A stretch of 64,000 nucleotides of DNA from Strigamia acuminata. Its lineage: Eukaryota > Arthropoda > Chilopoda > Geophilomorpha > Linotaeniidae. A program made the translations under genes and the position numbers. The stretch is from contig OX442314.1 of the NCBI GenBank assembly GCA_949358305.1, positions 48,740,581 through 48,804,580 on the forward strand, written 5' to 3'. The notes beneath the pieces are model-generated. The model was not told the origin of the DNA. It made no database searches and saw nothing but the letters and a program-made list of their open reading frames with translations. This document shows positions 44,410 to 55,884 of the stretch, piece by piece. Positions within the stretch are counted from its first letter, which is position 1. Each line of letters opens with the position of its first letter.

Positions 44410-45240
44410 TCTAATAATAAATATAGTTTATTGAGTTTACAGTAGTATTTCTGTCTCTCGGAACAGCAAAAGCTTACAAAGGGAGAGACAAGACAAAGCA
44501 AAGCAAAACAAAAACAGCCATCGGCTTTCAATAGTACCTGGCAAATTATTTATTGATAGGTGAAGTCAACAGGTAAAGGAACAAAAGTCAAATTAGCACG
44601 TGTATAATAGACCGGAACATAAAAATTCAACAGACCCAAAAGATGAGGGGAGTGCACACGTCCATGGATTAAGTCAAAGATAAACAATACATCCTGCATA
44701 ACGAATAAAGATTTAATAGTGGGGAGCTTCAGTATCTTAAAAATCTCATTGTAATTATAAGGGAAGGAGCTAAGAAAGCGTCAAAGCGGTGGTGCACAAG
44801 ATGCGCGAATTGCCGTTGAACACCCTCCAATCGAACCACAAGGTATTCCGAGTATCCAGCCCATACACACGAGGCAAAAGCCACCGAGAACGTATCAACG
44901 ACAAATAAAGAAGACGCAAATGACCAACCGCAGCAAAATCACAAGTTAACCTAGAGATTATACCAAGAAAACGATTACAACACAAAATTATCCTAGTAAC
45001 GTGACAAAAAAAAGCAAAGATAAATAAAACATAACGCCCAAATCACGCTGCGAAGTATTTCTGGGAATAAGCAAACCGTCCAATAAATACGGAAATAAAA
45101 TATAGGTAACCCTGCGGGTAAATGACATAATGACTGACTTGGAAGCATTCATTCTCATCCGCTTCATTCGCTTCATCCGACGCTGTAAAGCCAGACAATC
45201 GCCAAGATCAACGATCGATCTTCCAATCTTTTTTTTTTTT
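44410..45240 (-). pseudogene. LINE remnant, right-arm copy
   Basis: Inverted counterpart of 4,240-5,095. LTCDFAAVGHLRLLYLSLIR and SKSVIMSFTRRVTYILF are readable on the minus strand. The FADD box seen in the left copy is lost in a T-rich run near 45,230. Confidence 0.68.
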
Positions 45241-46359
45241 ATCCGGGAAAAATGTTTTTTTCTGGCAAATACTGGGTTTAGACGGATTTTTCTTCTTCTT
45301 CAGTCAGCATATGCATCCTGTCTAACACGGGCCCGCAGGCTCGTCGCCCTGGCAACTTCCTACTTAATCTTAAAAACTCATTATTTTATACAATTTTAAA
45401 CAATTTCCTGCGATCTGGGTTAAATATTATTAAACACACTAAATAAGTTAATAAAACGCAGTTGAATGCGGTTTATAGGACTTATATCAGGCTGAAATGT
45501 CAAGGGGTTATAATAAATGATTACAAGTACTGTAAAATGAAAATGAACACACAAATGATTTATTCGGTTAAATACAATCAATAAATTAATGAATAAATAA
45601 GACTTAAAGCTGTCTTTTCGGTCCTACTGTAGCTGTTATCTGTTTTGATCCGGTTTGTGATCTCTAAATGTCGTAGTTTCTTGCCTCTGACTACATGAAA
45701 AGAACTGATCAACTGCCATCAGTTGTCACTGGCAACTGTAAGCTGTTGGCAGCTTATAACCAATAGGCAGAGCTGCAACCCTATTGTGACCAATAGAGAA
45801 CGAGGGATAGCAAGGGGTCAGTTTTTTCCAATGACCATTTCCAAATTTGCCAAATAAAAGAATAATTACAAACAAAACTGTTCAAAAATTTATATAAGTA
45901 ACAAAAAATTAAATTAAAGTAAACAAAGTCAAATCTGATTTTGTCACAAGTGGCGTGTTACTGCTAAAACAATCCCACAATGCAATGCGCAGCAACATTG
46001 CGTTGCGTTACTTCATAGTGTGAACACAAGTGTGAACCCACAGCGGCACCTAGGAAGAAATGCACTTAATCAAAAATAGAGTTGCGTTTTTGTGTGATTT
46101 TTTAGTCAATCGTGCGCCTGTTCATTTCCAACAAAGCAGAAAAATGAATCGCGTTGACAGCACTAAAACATTTCAAACTCCATCACTCGACAGCTGCTCA
46201 ACAAGCTTTGAACATGAGGAAACAAAGTGATTTAATCTCTTATCACTCAATTTGAACAAGAAAAGAATTAAATTGAACAAATTATAACTTTTCTGTTCAG
46301 AAATGATAGATCTAATAATCTAGTGATTAAATCTTTATAAACAGTTTCAGTTCAATTGC

Positions 46360-46640
46360 ACTCCGTTAGCAACAATGGCAGTCTTTAATTCCTCATGTTG
46401 TAATAAGCCCCAAACATTTTCTATGGATTTTAAATTGGGGTAAATAAAGTGCCCAACCAACAACCTTTACACTATTATCCAGAAAATCCACTTCCAGATA
46501 GACTTTTGCTGTGTGCACAGAAGCATTATCTTGTTGGAATTCCTAGGATGTACTCTTCTAAAAACTCTCTATTATCACATAATAATTTCATCACGTTCTG
46601 GGTTCTGGAAGAGGGCTATCAATAAAGTGGTTAGACAAGG
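46360..46640 (-). pseudogene. Tc1/mariner transposase remnant, right-arm copy
   Basis: Inverted counterpart of the remnant at 2.88-3.18 kb, with similar decay. Confidence 0.6.
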
Positions 46641-48439
46641 AAAGGCAAGTTCTTTAGGAATTGATTGCAACCAGTTATCATATAGGTCTATGTAAAGCAT
46701 GGCATTTTCTTGGAAACTGGCCCTGGAAGTATCCATCTGTTCTAACTAAAAATAAAAAACAAATTGAATTTTTTTTTCTTTTTTTAAATTTAATTAACTT
46801 TCAAAATGGGATAGTTTATTTATTTTTAATACCCTAATAGTAATGTTGGAAATTACTTAGCACCAAAGAATGTGCTCTACACTCTGAAAGAAAGATAATT
46901 GTTTCTGGTTTTTGGTTGGTAGGAGCAGATCATCCCTTCCAGAACACAGATCAAATACTAAGAGCCAAACATTTTTCTGCACTATTTTGAATCCTTCAAG
47001 ATCCTAAAAAAAAGATGGATACAAATACAAATAATTGAAATGAAAGAAAAATAAAGAGGTATATAAAAATTAAAGGGCAGCATACAGAATGCTACCATCA
47101 GAAAGATCAAAACTCAATGACAGGTTGATTATTGAAAATGGCATTTTCAGACAAAAAAAACTATGCGAAGTATTAAGATTAATATTACAAATCTGCAACT
47201 ATTAATGATTAAAATGTTGTAGATGTTTGCTGAAAAATGTGGAAAAAGATGAAGGAAAATAATTGTTAACCTTTTTCCACTCTTGATAGCAATTGCCAAA
47301 TGGATTTCCAAAAGAGTGGATCAATAAAAATTCTCCCAATGGTTGACTTCTGGAATTAAATACATTATAAATTACACCAAGTTTATAAAACATACAACTG
47401 CCATTTGTTCTTGAATCTATTGATTACAAATAAATGAAATGAAAGAATAATGAAGAGACATTAAAGGGTAGCATACTGACTGCTACCATAAGAAAAATCA
47501 AAGCGCAATGACAGGTTGATTACCGGTATTGAAAATGGCATTTTCAGACAAAGAAAAAACTTTGCGAAGTATTAAGATTATAATTCAGATCTGAAATAAC
47601 TATTAATGATTAAAATGTTTTAGATGTTTGCTCAATTTCCATGGTTGGACAGTCTTCTTCATCTCTGGAGGGTATAAGGGATGGTCCTGGTCAACTGATC
47701 CCTAATGGATCTTAAAAACTGGGGAACAGGGCCTAATGGCAAGACAAGAGGAAAAAACAATTTAACTTTGCTCAGTAAAGACTTGGATTTGACAAATAAT
47801 ACAATAAATAATCATGGAGGATGCATTATGGAGACTGCCATAACACTGAGCTTCGCTGTGGTGAATGGCGAAGGGTTACTTTATGCTGCATCTGAAATTC
47901 GAACAATTTGAATTTAAAATTGAATTAGAATTTGAAGTTGCTTACTGTACAGATTCATCAAAGTTGAATACTCCATTTTGCATTGAAGTGTTAAAGTGTA
48001 TCAATTGGTCTCGCAGATCCTCAAGCTGAGAATCATTTGACCCTCTTATTTGAAGTATTATTCCAAATTTGAGCAAATCCCAAAACCACCATGGGGTTTC
48101 CATGAACATCCTTTCTTATGAATATGAGGTGTTCGCCTTAACTAGTGGTGGACACTACAAGCATGTGACAATATTGATTATTCACAAATATGTTACAAAC
48201 TGAACAAATCTATATTACAAATCATACACATCAACTAAAAAAGTATGAGCGTTCATGCAAAACAAATACAGTAAATCATTAATTGAAAACAGCAATCATT
48301 GTCAATGTTATTGATTTAAATAACTAGATAAGAAATGTTACATTTAAACAACTATATTTGACATAAGATTGCCAAACACCTATGTATACATGTATTATCA
48401 CATAATAAATTACTCTGTATAAATTATAAATTATAAATT

Positions 48440-49110
48440 AATGCTCACACAGAGTGTTAAGTCTTGGCTTGGCCAACCATTTGGATTAACTGGTTACTGG
48501 CACCTTTCACTGATCAGTTGACGGACTCATGACCAGCGAACTAGACATCATGAGTAATTGAGTCAATCAACCAAAAATACAAGCAAGGTGTACGCCATGG
48601 CCAGTCAAGACTTAGGCACCACGGTACATAAGGAAAAGGTGAATGAGAATAGCAAACAGTGACCAGAATTAACTGAGATATCACTCTAGCAAAGTAACAA
48701 GGAATGGGTAATTACCTTAGGTGGGTGGATCTCTCAACATCTCCAGGGTGGAAACATTCAGATGTAGGCAACAAAACCGGTTTTCCCCTTCATTGCCACT
48801 CTGACTCGCCGTGGTATTTAACCAGGCAGCGGAGTCTTTACGGTTAAAGTGAGTACTAGTTTACTCATCTCACTTTTGTGCCGTCGCATGCAGGGCAATA
48901 CAGCAATGCCGAGACTGTGCGTCAATGAAATTGACGCACAACATAATTGTTCCAACCAAAAGGTGTCAATCAATAAATGTGTAAGTCAAGTTTCGATAAT
49001 ATAGCAACAGCCACTAAACAATCCAGTGTACGCCTTTAAATACCCGAGGGCAAGGCAACTAAGGTACTGGGGGTGCACAACTGTTATGCAACCAGTCATA
49101 ACAGTTGTGT
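48440..49110. repeat. Second block of short perfect hairpins
   Basis: Examples: TAAGTCTTG/CAAGACTTA spanning about 48,457-48,613; ACTCATGA/TCATGAGT near 48,526-48,556; AAAACCGGTTTT near 48,775; AAAGTGAG/CTCACTTT near 48,846-48,876; GTGCGTCAA/TTGACGCAC (48,917-48,939); CACAACTGTTATG/CATAACAGTTGTG (49,076-49,109, 8-base loop). No coding frame explains it. Confidence 0.65.
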
Positions 49111-49523
49111 TAGATGGGTTAAAGCTAGAGTTTTATCCAGCGGGATTTCGCAGGGTACGATTTGGATTTGGTGGTGTTTGTGGCTAAGAAGCTTATCACT
49201 TCGAGCGAAGAGATGGCAGTTTTTAAGAGAGATTGTTTGGTAGCCTACAAGATGTGTATTGAAGGAAATGACAGAGGTATAAATCAACAAATGATTAACC
49301 GGTTTTTGAATTTTTGTTTATCGGAATGATATAAAAGTTAAATAGAATGTTTTTTGAGTGTTGACAATTTTTGTGATTGATGAAACAGATATTTAGTTGA
49401 TCACACTAATTTATTTAGATTTAAATTTTTCAGAAAATAACGTCACACAATTTATTTAGATTTAAATTTTTCAGAAGATAACGTCACACAATTTATTTAA
49501 ATAAAATTAAACTAACTAAAATT

Positions 49524-50083
49524 TGTGACCAACTGGCAGCCACCGCCGCCAGTCGGCACTGGCAACATCAACAAGAGGATCCTCAGCAGCTCCTACGACG
49601 TATCGTCAGAGCTGCGTCCTGATTGCAGCCAATCAGGACAGAGGATTACACAAGGTCTCCTCGTGGCTTGACCGCCATCTTGGAGACAGTTCGATCTCCA
49701 GTCCCGTGCTGACTGGTTGTGAGAGCTCTACGATGAAGGAGACGATGGCGACTGCTGTCGCAACACGAGGCGTGATCGCTCTCAAGTCCGACATGACTTG
49801 AGGCGACTCGTTAGCCGTGCTGCGAGGCACGGCAAGGCAAATGTAATCCGACCACGCTGCCCATGTGGTCCTCGACCATGTGGTCAGCGGTTGGACTGGG
49901 CTGGGTTGCTGCAAGGCAACCCAGCGACCTAGGCGATAACACGGTGAACGCACAACCCCTAGACAACCACAATAAAGATATTCAATCCAAACTGTGTGTT
50001 CTCTGTGTTGTATTTAATCGTGAATGGTGTCCAAACGCCCCATGGTCCTCCCCTGGCCATGAGGCGACCGACCGCCACTCACA
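49524..50083 (+). mobile_element. Solo LTR
   Basis: A 560-base segment beginning TGTGACC and ending CTCACA, with AAATTT text on both sides (allowing for a one-base ambiguity, a 5-6 base target-site duplication). An AATAAA lies near 49,970. No internal retrotransposon genes adjoin it. Confidence 0.75.
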
Positions 50084-50099
50084 AATTTACTAAAGCTTC

Positions 50100-51370
50100 A
50101 AAATTGCCATTACTTTTCGTACGTCATCTTGAGATAGTAATACATCGTGATTGGTGGAAAACTGTCGTTATGAATGAGGAGGATTCTTTCTATCTCAAAC
50201 GGTTAGTTCTGTTTTTCGCTTTGTAAAATTTCTGAGATCCCCGTTTAATTTATTCCGACCCTAAATATTACACAACTGATTAAAACACAAAATCAAAAAC
50301 AGATTAGGTTTGAACGGAAATAAACCATTACAATACGTAAAGCTTGAAGACTCGTTCTATCGAGAACAATGACCGTGTCTTACGTCTGAGAACCCCGTAG
50401 CCAAATTGAAACAAAGCACGAGAAAGGCGAGTGGAGGAATGCGAAAACTAGCTCAAACAACTGTAGGTAATTCTCAATTAATTCTTCCACATTTCATGCT
50501 TATTTAACTATTTATTTGTTACCGTGTTTATAGCATTTTCGGTGTTTATAGCGACATATAACGTTGGGATTGGTCGGTCTAATCGAAGCAAACTGCAGAA
50601 AAGCAAGGAGAGCAACTCTAGTCTTTTCTTCGCGCTCATCGCGAGAAAACCCTGCTTGAAACCCCGAGGTAAAGTTTTATTTTTCTATAAATTTAAGTAT
50701 ATTGTGTTTTCAGATATTTTTTACTAGTCAAGCACCTTTGTGATAAATCTGCAGCCTTTATTTTATTTATCTATTTTTCAATGCTTTCATGAATTTACGA
50801 TTAATTTTGGCATTTATTTCTTTTCTTTTCAGCCAGTTAAACGATATCGGATTTTGGGACAGAGGGAGTATCTTCATTTCAGACCAATCGCACACTCACG
50901 TCGCATTTACGAAGTTTACATGCTCACAGTTTTACAGATAAACGAAAAAAATCGAATTTTCTGCATAAAACATCATTTCTTAAATCTAAATGTGATTGGT
51001 TGCTGAAACCTGTCCTTCCAACAAGAAATGGTGCATGCAATATGACTGGTATTAATTGTTTAAGTTGATTTCTTGGGGATGTAAAATCCAACTCTCTACC
51101 TCCACGTGGTCACCCCTGGATAAACTGAGCACATGACTTGTCTCAGTGAAACCAGAAGAGAGCTCTGGTCATTTCAAAATTTATTTCACACGTTCAACCT
51201 GTATTGTAAGCCCACATGATTCTTCTTTCGTGATTGTGGCATTTACATTAATTAATTTACATAAGTGTATTGTAAGACTGCATTCCTTTCTTCTATGGAT
51301 GCAGCATTTACATTTAAAATTTCCAAACATTTGAGCTGCCATTTTTGCTGGCTACTACTTAAGAGAAGGC
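50100..51370 (+). repeat. Dispersed repeat V, copy 2
   Basis: Inverted counterpart of 21,746-22,885, with an extra 5' part (50,100-50,225) that also occurs at 40.99 kb. The following 51,371-51,440 matches the reverse complement of about 13,015-13,080. Confidence 0.85.
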
Positions 51371-51740
51371 TGTACAAATTGACCCAGTGAGTGATCCTTT
51401 TCTACTGATAAATGTTAGAAATACACCATTTCCAACACCATTTTTTTCCCTTCTATTTTTGTCTTCAATTTGTTTTGTTCTCCAATCAAACCTTCAAATC
51501 TAGGCCAATCCTGAGACTTTCCTCTAGCCTGCAGTTGGTCACTCTGTGGGGGTACCAAGGTTTTCTGCAAAACTTGCGAAAATGTGGTCAAGGCGGACGA
51601 ATGCTCTTTCAGTCAATTGCAGAAGCGAGGAAATGTTACTCCGCGCGCGCCATATTGAATAAAAACACACGGAATAAAAAATAACGTCTTTACTAAGCAA
51701 GGGCCAACAATAGACTGACCACACAAAATATTTACATAAA

Positions 51741-51821
51741 AAGTCTCGTTCCCGATCGCGCTCCAAGTCGCCGGAAAAAGATGGAGACAGATCGCCGGAA
51801 AAAAATAACAAGGACGAATAG
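51741..51821 (+). pseudogene. SR splicing-factor C-terminal fragment
   Basis: A short frame ending at TAG (51,819-51,821) reads KSRSRSRSKSPEKDGDRSPEK and ends NNKDE, the RS-domain tail typical of SR-family splicing factors. An AG at 51,742-51,743 could be an acceptor, but no RRM exon was found nearby. It may be an exon of a gene not assembled here, or a gene scrap carried by a repeat. A minus-strand frame covers the same bases. Confidence 0.4.
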
Positions 51822-52880
51822 GACTTGAATCAGTCGCTTTTCGCAGTGTTTCAAAATCTGCGTATCCAATTAAAGCGTTAAATTCTATATCCACTTCATT
51901 TTTAGTTTGATGTGGTGCCATTACACAATCTACTGAATAACCACTTTTCGAAAAAAATATGAGTGTCATAGTTTAGTGTTTTTGATATTTTCCATCTTGT
52001 AGTATTCATAAAAAGCATTTGCTGATTCATACTCTTAAAAATATCTCCCTATATTTCAACTATGCCTAACATCATTACGTGAGTTTTTATTTTCTTTTAT
52101 TTTGCAATTCTGTAATTTGACTCCACAAAGTGGTTATTATTATTATAATAAAGTAATCAAAATGTAAAAAATTACATTTGCGCATGCTCAAACCGAGCCG
52201 ACGACATGAATACGAGGCGTCGTCATGACAACCCCAAAACCAAGTTATAAGAAACACTACATCGCTTCAATGAGCGGCCAAAAAAAAACATGAATCGGAA
52301 ATTACAGCAAATTTCAAACAAATGAAATAAAGAATAGAAAGTTCTAAAAACATTACATATCTAGTCAGAAAAGTGTGTAGAATTCAATGAATCACATGAG
52401 AAACAATAGCAAAAAGTCTAACAATTTGAATTAAACAGTTTAAAACACGTTAGGGTTATCGCAAAAATCAACCAATCACGAAGCAGCAAGTGCTTCGTCC
52501 CATGGAGGGGCAATAACAAGAAGACAAAATTGAAAATGATTACAAATAAATTGCAGAGTACACTGAAAATCATCAAATACACTTTGAAATCGATACAACA
52601 TCTTTGGGAAAAAAGAACATTGATTACCACATAAAACGCAGGAAAATAACCAACATGGCGGACCAAGGAGGCGAAAATAGCTAGCAGACCCAACCCGACC
52701 CTCGTAGTAAGGGAAGGAGAACTCCAAATGGAAAGATAATCTCAGAATCAGAATGCTAATACCCAATAACCTTTTTTGAGTAGTTAAAACATTTTTAAGC
52801 TTGGTTATGAGTCTCATCCATTCAATTTCTGCCTCTTCCGTTGTCGCTGGTGGTCTGGTATAATCACGTGGGTCACGAGA
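51822..52880. other. Stretch without recognised gene
   Basis: Two minus-strand frames of 118 and 113 codons (51,613-51,969 and 52,476-52,817) were inspected; neither shows a recognised family or clear splice context. Confidence 0.4.
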
Positions 52881-52902
52881 CCTAACCTAACCTAACCTAA
52901 CC
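52881..52902 (+). repeat. Interstitial telomere-type repeat (CCTAA)4
   Basis: Four exact CCTAA units plus CC; (TTAGG)n on the other strand is the usual arthropod telomere repeat. It lies exactly at the outer edge of composite repeat copy C. Confidence 0.85.
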
Positions 52903-52904
52903 GA

Positions 52905-54365
52905 CATCTGGCTTGCGGGATCGTCCCAGTCCCAGTTAATACTAAACACTGCCTGAAAATACGACAGCTACATGGACGAATTACCGATGGGTAGCCGAAG
53001 ATACTAATTGTCCCCAAACAACATTCTTAAACACTATAAACAAATAAAGTGACTGGCTTAAAACGAATGATGATAAGCTGAGATGATCCACTTCCCTGCG
53101 ATCTTACTGTTTTAGATTTTCATCCTTAGGACTGAGAATATCTAGATATTGGAATGCAATTTCTTGTTCGGCCAATGTATTATCTACATTATTTAATTCA
53201 AGTGCTTTGTGGTCAGCACGGGCAGTAAACACCTCCAAAATAAAAAGCAAATACGCACTTCCTGTGGAATCCTAACTTGGAAGGATTGATAATACAAATA
53301 GCAGCAGGACAATTCGATTGAGCCTGGCTCGCGGGAGACGTCCAGTTAATGCAAACTATTTATACAACGATTACTTGACCGACTGGTCGAAGGGTGATCG
53401 AGGATGTTAAATCAATAAATGTCCCCAAAACAAAACCTTAATAACTGTTAACAAATAAATAAATAACAAATAAATAAATAAAATGTTGGCAAGCTGAGTC
53501 GATTTCAGGTGAAAAATTCTCTTTTTCGATGAAATCACACATTGGGTCACGTGTGAGCGAACTCTGTGTGCTAAACTCACGCGAATTTCGAGGGTGATAG
53601 AGATTCAGAGAGTGAGAGGGAGAGAGAGAGAGAAAGAGATACCGGGCGAGAAAATACCTGGCAGAAGCCCTCGACCGTGCCGACGTAAGTGAAGTCTAAT
53701 TGGTCAGGAGACACAAAGGGATCAGTCCAAATTTCAATAAACGCAAGCATCGCTCTACGTTCATTATTACGATCTCTGCGCATGGCACTCTTGGCGCGTA
53801 CAGTTGCTCTCTCCCAGTCGCTCTCGGGCTGTCTTTCGTAGGTTTTCTTTCTCTGGCTTTTCTACGCTCTCCTGCCGCTCGTCATCACTATATTTATGCT
53901 TTCTTTCGTCTGCCTTTTTTCCGGCTGCCCTTCACTGCCTCCTGCATTCTAGCTTGTTTGCACGGTCCTGATGTGAATAATTAATGAGGGGCACAATGAG
54001 TTGATATAAACATCTAACACGGCGTAGATCAGAAGGCTTTGCTGCCAGGCTTCTTGTAAACATGGCTCTAAAAATTGGTTTGGACTTTCTCCTTAGCCAA
54101 CAGTTCCTCACTTTGTTATGTGTGTCGTGGGATACAACACACAACAACTCTTATTTGTTCAAATATAAGCCACTTAAGAGTTTGAAATGGTTTTGGTAAA
54201 AAATGGTTCAAAACATAAATTAGTAACACATTTTTATTCAAAAGTTGGGAACAACTTCATCTTACAACAACGAAGTAACTTCCTATCAAAACAGCTAGTC
54301 AAAGTATTGAATGGCTATGGAAAGTAAACTTGAATGGCTACTAGAGCCACTATCACAACACTCAC
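52905..54365 (-). repeat. Composite repeat W-Y, copy C
   Basis: In minus orientation it starts with GTGAGTG at 54,365 and runs to about 52,905. It is repeated directly at 55.9-57.8 kb and inverted at 17.9-19.3 kb. Within it, two related segments (CTCGCGGGAGACGTCCAGTTAATGC near 53,330, and a variant with TTGCGGGATCGTCCCAGT near 52,910) show an older internal duplication. Confidence 0.82.
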
Positions 54366-54830
54366 CTTAAAAACGTCCTTGCCAATAAAATGGCGGCTAT
54401 TGCGAGTTCCACTAGTTCCCTCACTCGTCTCTGAGCTAGATGCTTTCATCCCGTCTGTCTCTGGGTTCAAGCGGTTGCGTTCCCCACTAGCCTGAGTCAC
54501 GTACATACAAGAACGTGTATATCCGTAAACATCATGGCTGGATCTCTCTAGTGGACCAACCATCGCTGTCCCGAGTATATGAAGCTCGTGCTCCACCACT
54601 TCAAGTCGCAGTCTCCATGTACGTCGTCGTTTCTTTACAAATAATAACCAAGAAAAAATGAAATTACTAAAATTGACTAAGAATAGAAAAACGAGTGATT
54701 CAAAATTAGCGGAAAAGTTTGACGCAAGAGTAAGACGGTCCGTACGTCGTGATCGGTCATGCGCAGATGCACGTGACGTCACACCAAACTACGTAACCGG
54801 CGAGACTGCGATCAGGCAGACGCCATGATT
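54366..54830 (-). repeat. Dispersed repeat U with open frame
   Basis: Matches parts of 8.11-8.65 kb in inverse orientation. A minus-strand frame (54,782-54,315) stays open and runs through AAG|GTGAGT into repeat W; it reads NPETDGMKASSSETSEGTSG and similar low-complexity text. No family is recognised. Confidence 0.5.
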
Positions 54831-55884
54831 GAAGAGTCGCATGATATGGGGAAAAACGCGACATTTTGGGTTTGAAGAGACACTAATCGTCTGTGGCAGG
54901 ATTGGTGAAACAAACCAACTCACTGCCGCAAGTCTGCAAATGAAGACTAACCACCAATGGCTCGGCGCGGCGAAGGTGTGTCGGCACCTTGAAAGCGCTG
55001 ATGCATCTACAAGTTTGATTGTCCTCTGTTTCCGTCAACGTGCTGTTATAGGTGTTAAAGGTGTTCAGTAGGGTCTCTGGAATTATCAAGATTTAGTCTT
55101 TACAAACTTCAGCTATGCAATCTAAAGTGTTAGTAGCTCTATTATAAAATGAAATGAATAACTTCTAATAACTCATAAACAAATAAGGATCATTTTATGA
55201 CGCAAGTAATCAACACTGAAACTAATTAATAATACTTTCGAATATAATTAATGGGCAAATCAATGTGTATGTAATAATTTAGAAGGTAAGGCAGCTATTA
55301 GTAACCCTTCAATAGAGGTTGCATCAAGAGAGAACTGTCTCTTAAGGAGTTCACTTCTCCAGTAGTGAAATAATACACTGAAAATAAATTACAAAAATAC
55401 ATTTCTTTAAACAGTATCATCCACCGAAGGGTTCCAGAGTAAAATACTTTATTTCGTACAACAAACTAATTCTGAGATCGAATGCGATGTCGAGGGCAGT
55501 GGTGAAGGAACCGATCGCGACGTCGGGGACAGTGGTGAAGGGACTATGATTAAAATTAAAATTTATTTTATTTAAAAAACAAACAAAATAAAATACATTA
55601 GTCAGGTAACGGCGTAGGAAGTACAAAATGGTGTGACCTCAAGAGTTTCCATCCACCTGGCCAAGGTCTAAACCGTGGAACTGTCAATCCTCGACCTATC
55701 AATGAATTTTTGATATTAAGTCAATTGTCATCTTTCTCCACTTGTTGATATTATTGGTATAATTGGTGAGTTTGTGTTGAATAAAACACACACTAAATAA
55801 ATATACAAGTGAAGGCAAAAATGCAATCCTTCCTAGGACTTATCCTTCTAAAAAGATGTACAACTTCAAAACAGTGTTAGCAGG
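54831..55884. other. Stretch without recognised gene
   Basis: Short frames on both strands at 54.83-55.09 kb have no recognisable family. A duplicated GGGACAGTGGTGAAGG-type text occurs near 55,490-55,545. Confidence 0.4.

Larger units (their letters stand above)
41495..48385 (-). repeat. Right arm of large inverted duplication
   Basis: Reverse-complement partner of 985-7,752, separated from it by about 33.7 kb. Differences from the left arm: a MITE insertion (43,563-44,129), five rather than 13 minisatellite units, no 82-bp palindrome, and extra text at about 47.71-47.89 kb. Confidence 0.88.

Noticed and set aside
51539-51657. Possible zinc-binding exon reading VFCKTCENVVKADEC on the plus strand
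   Set aside because: Short, without clear splice ends or a recognised family.
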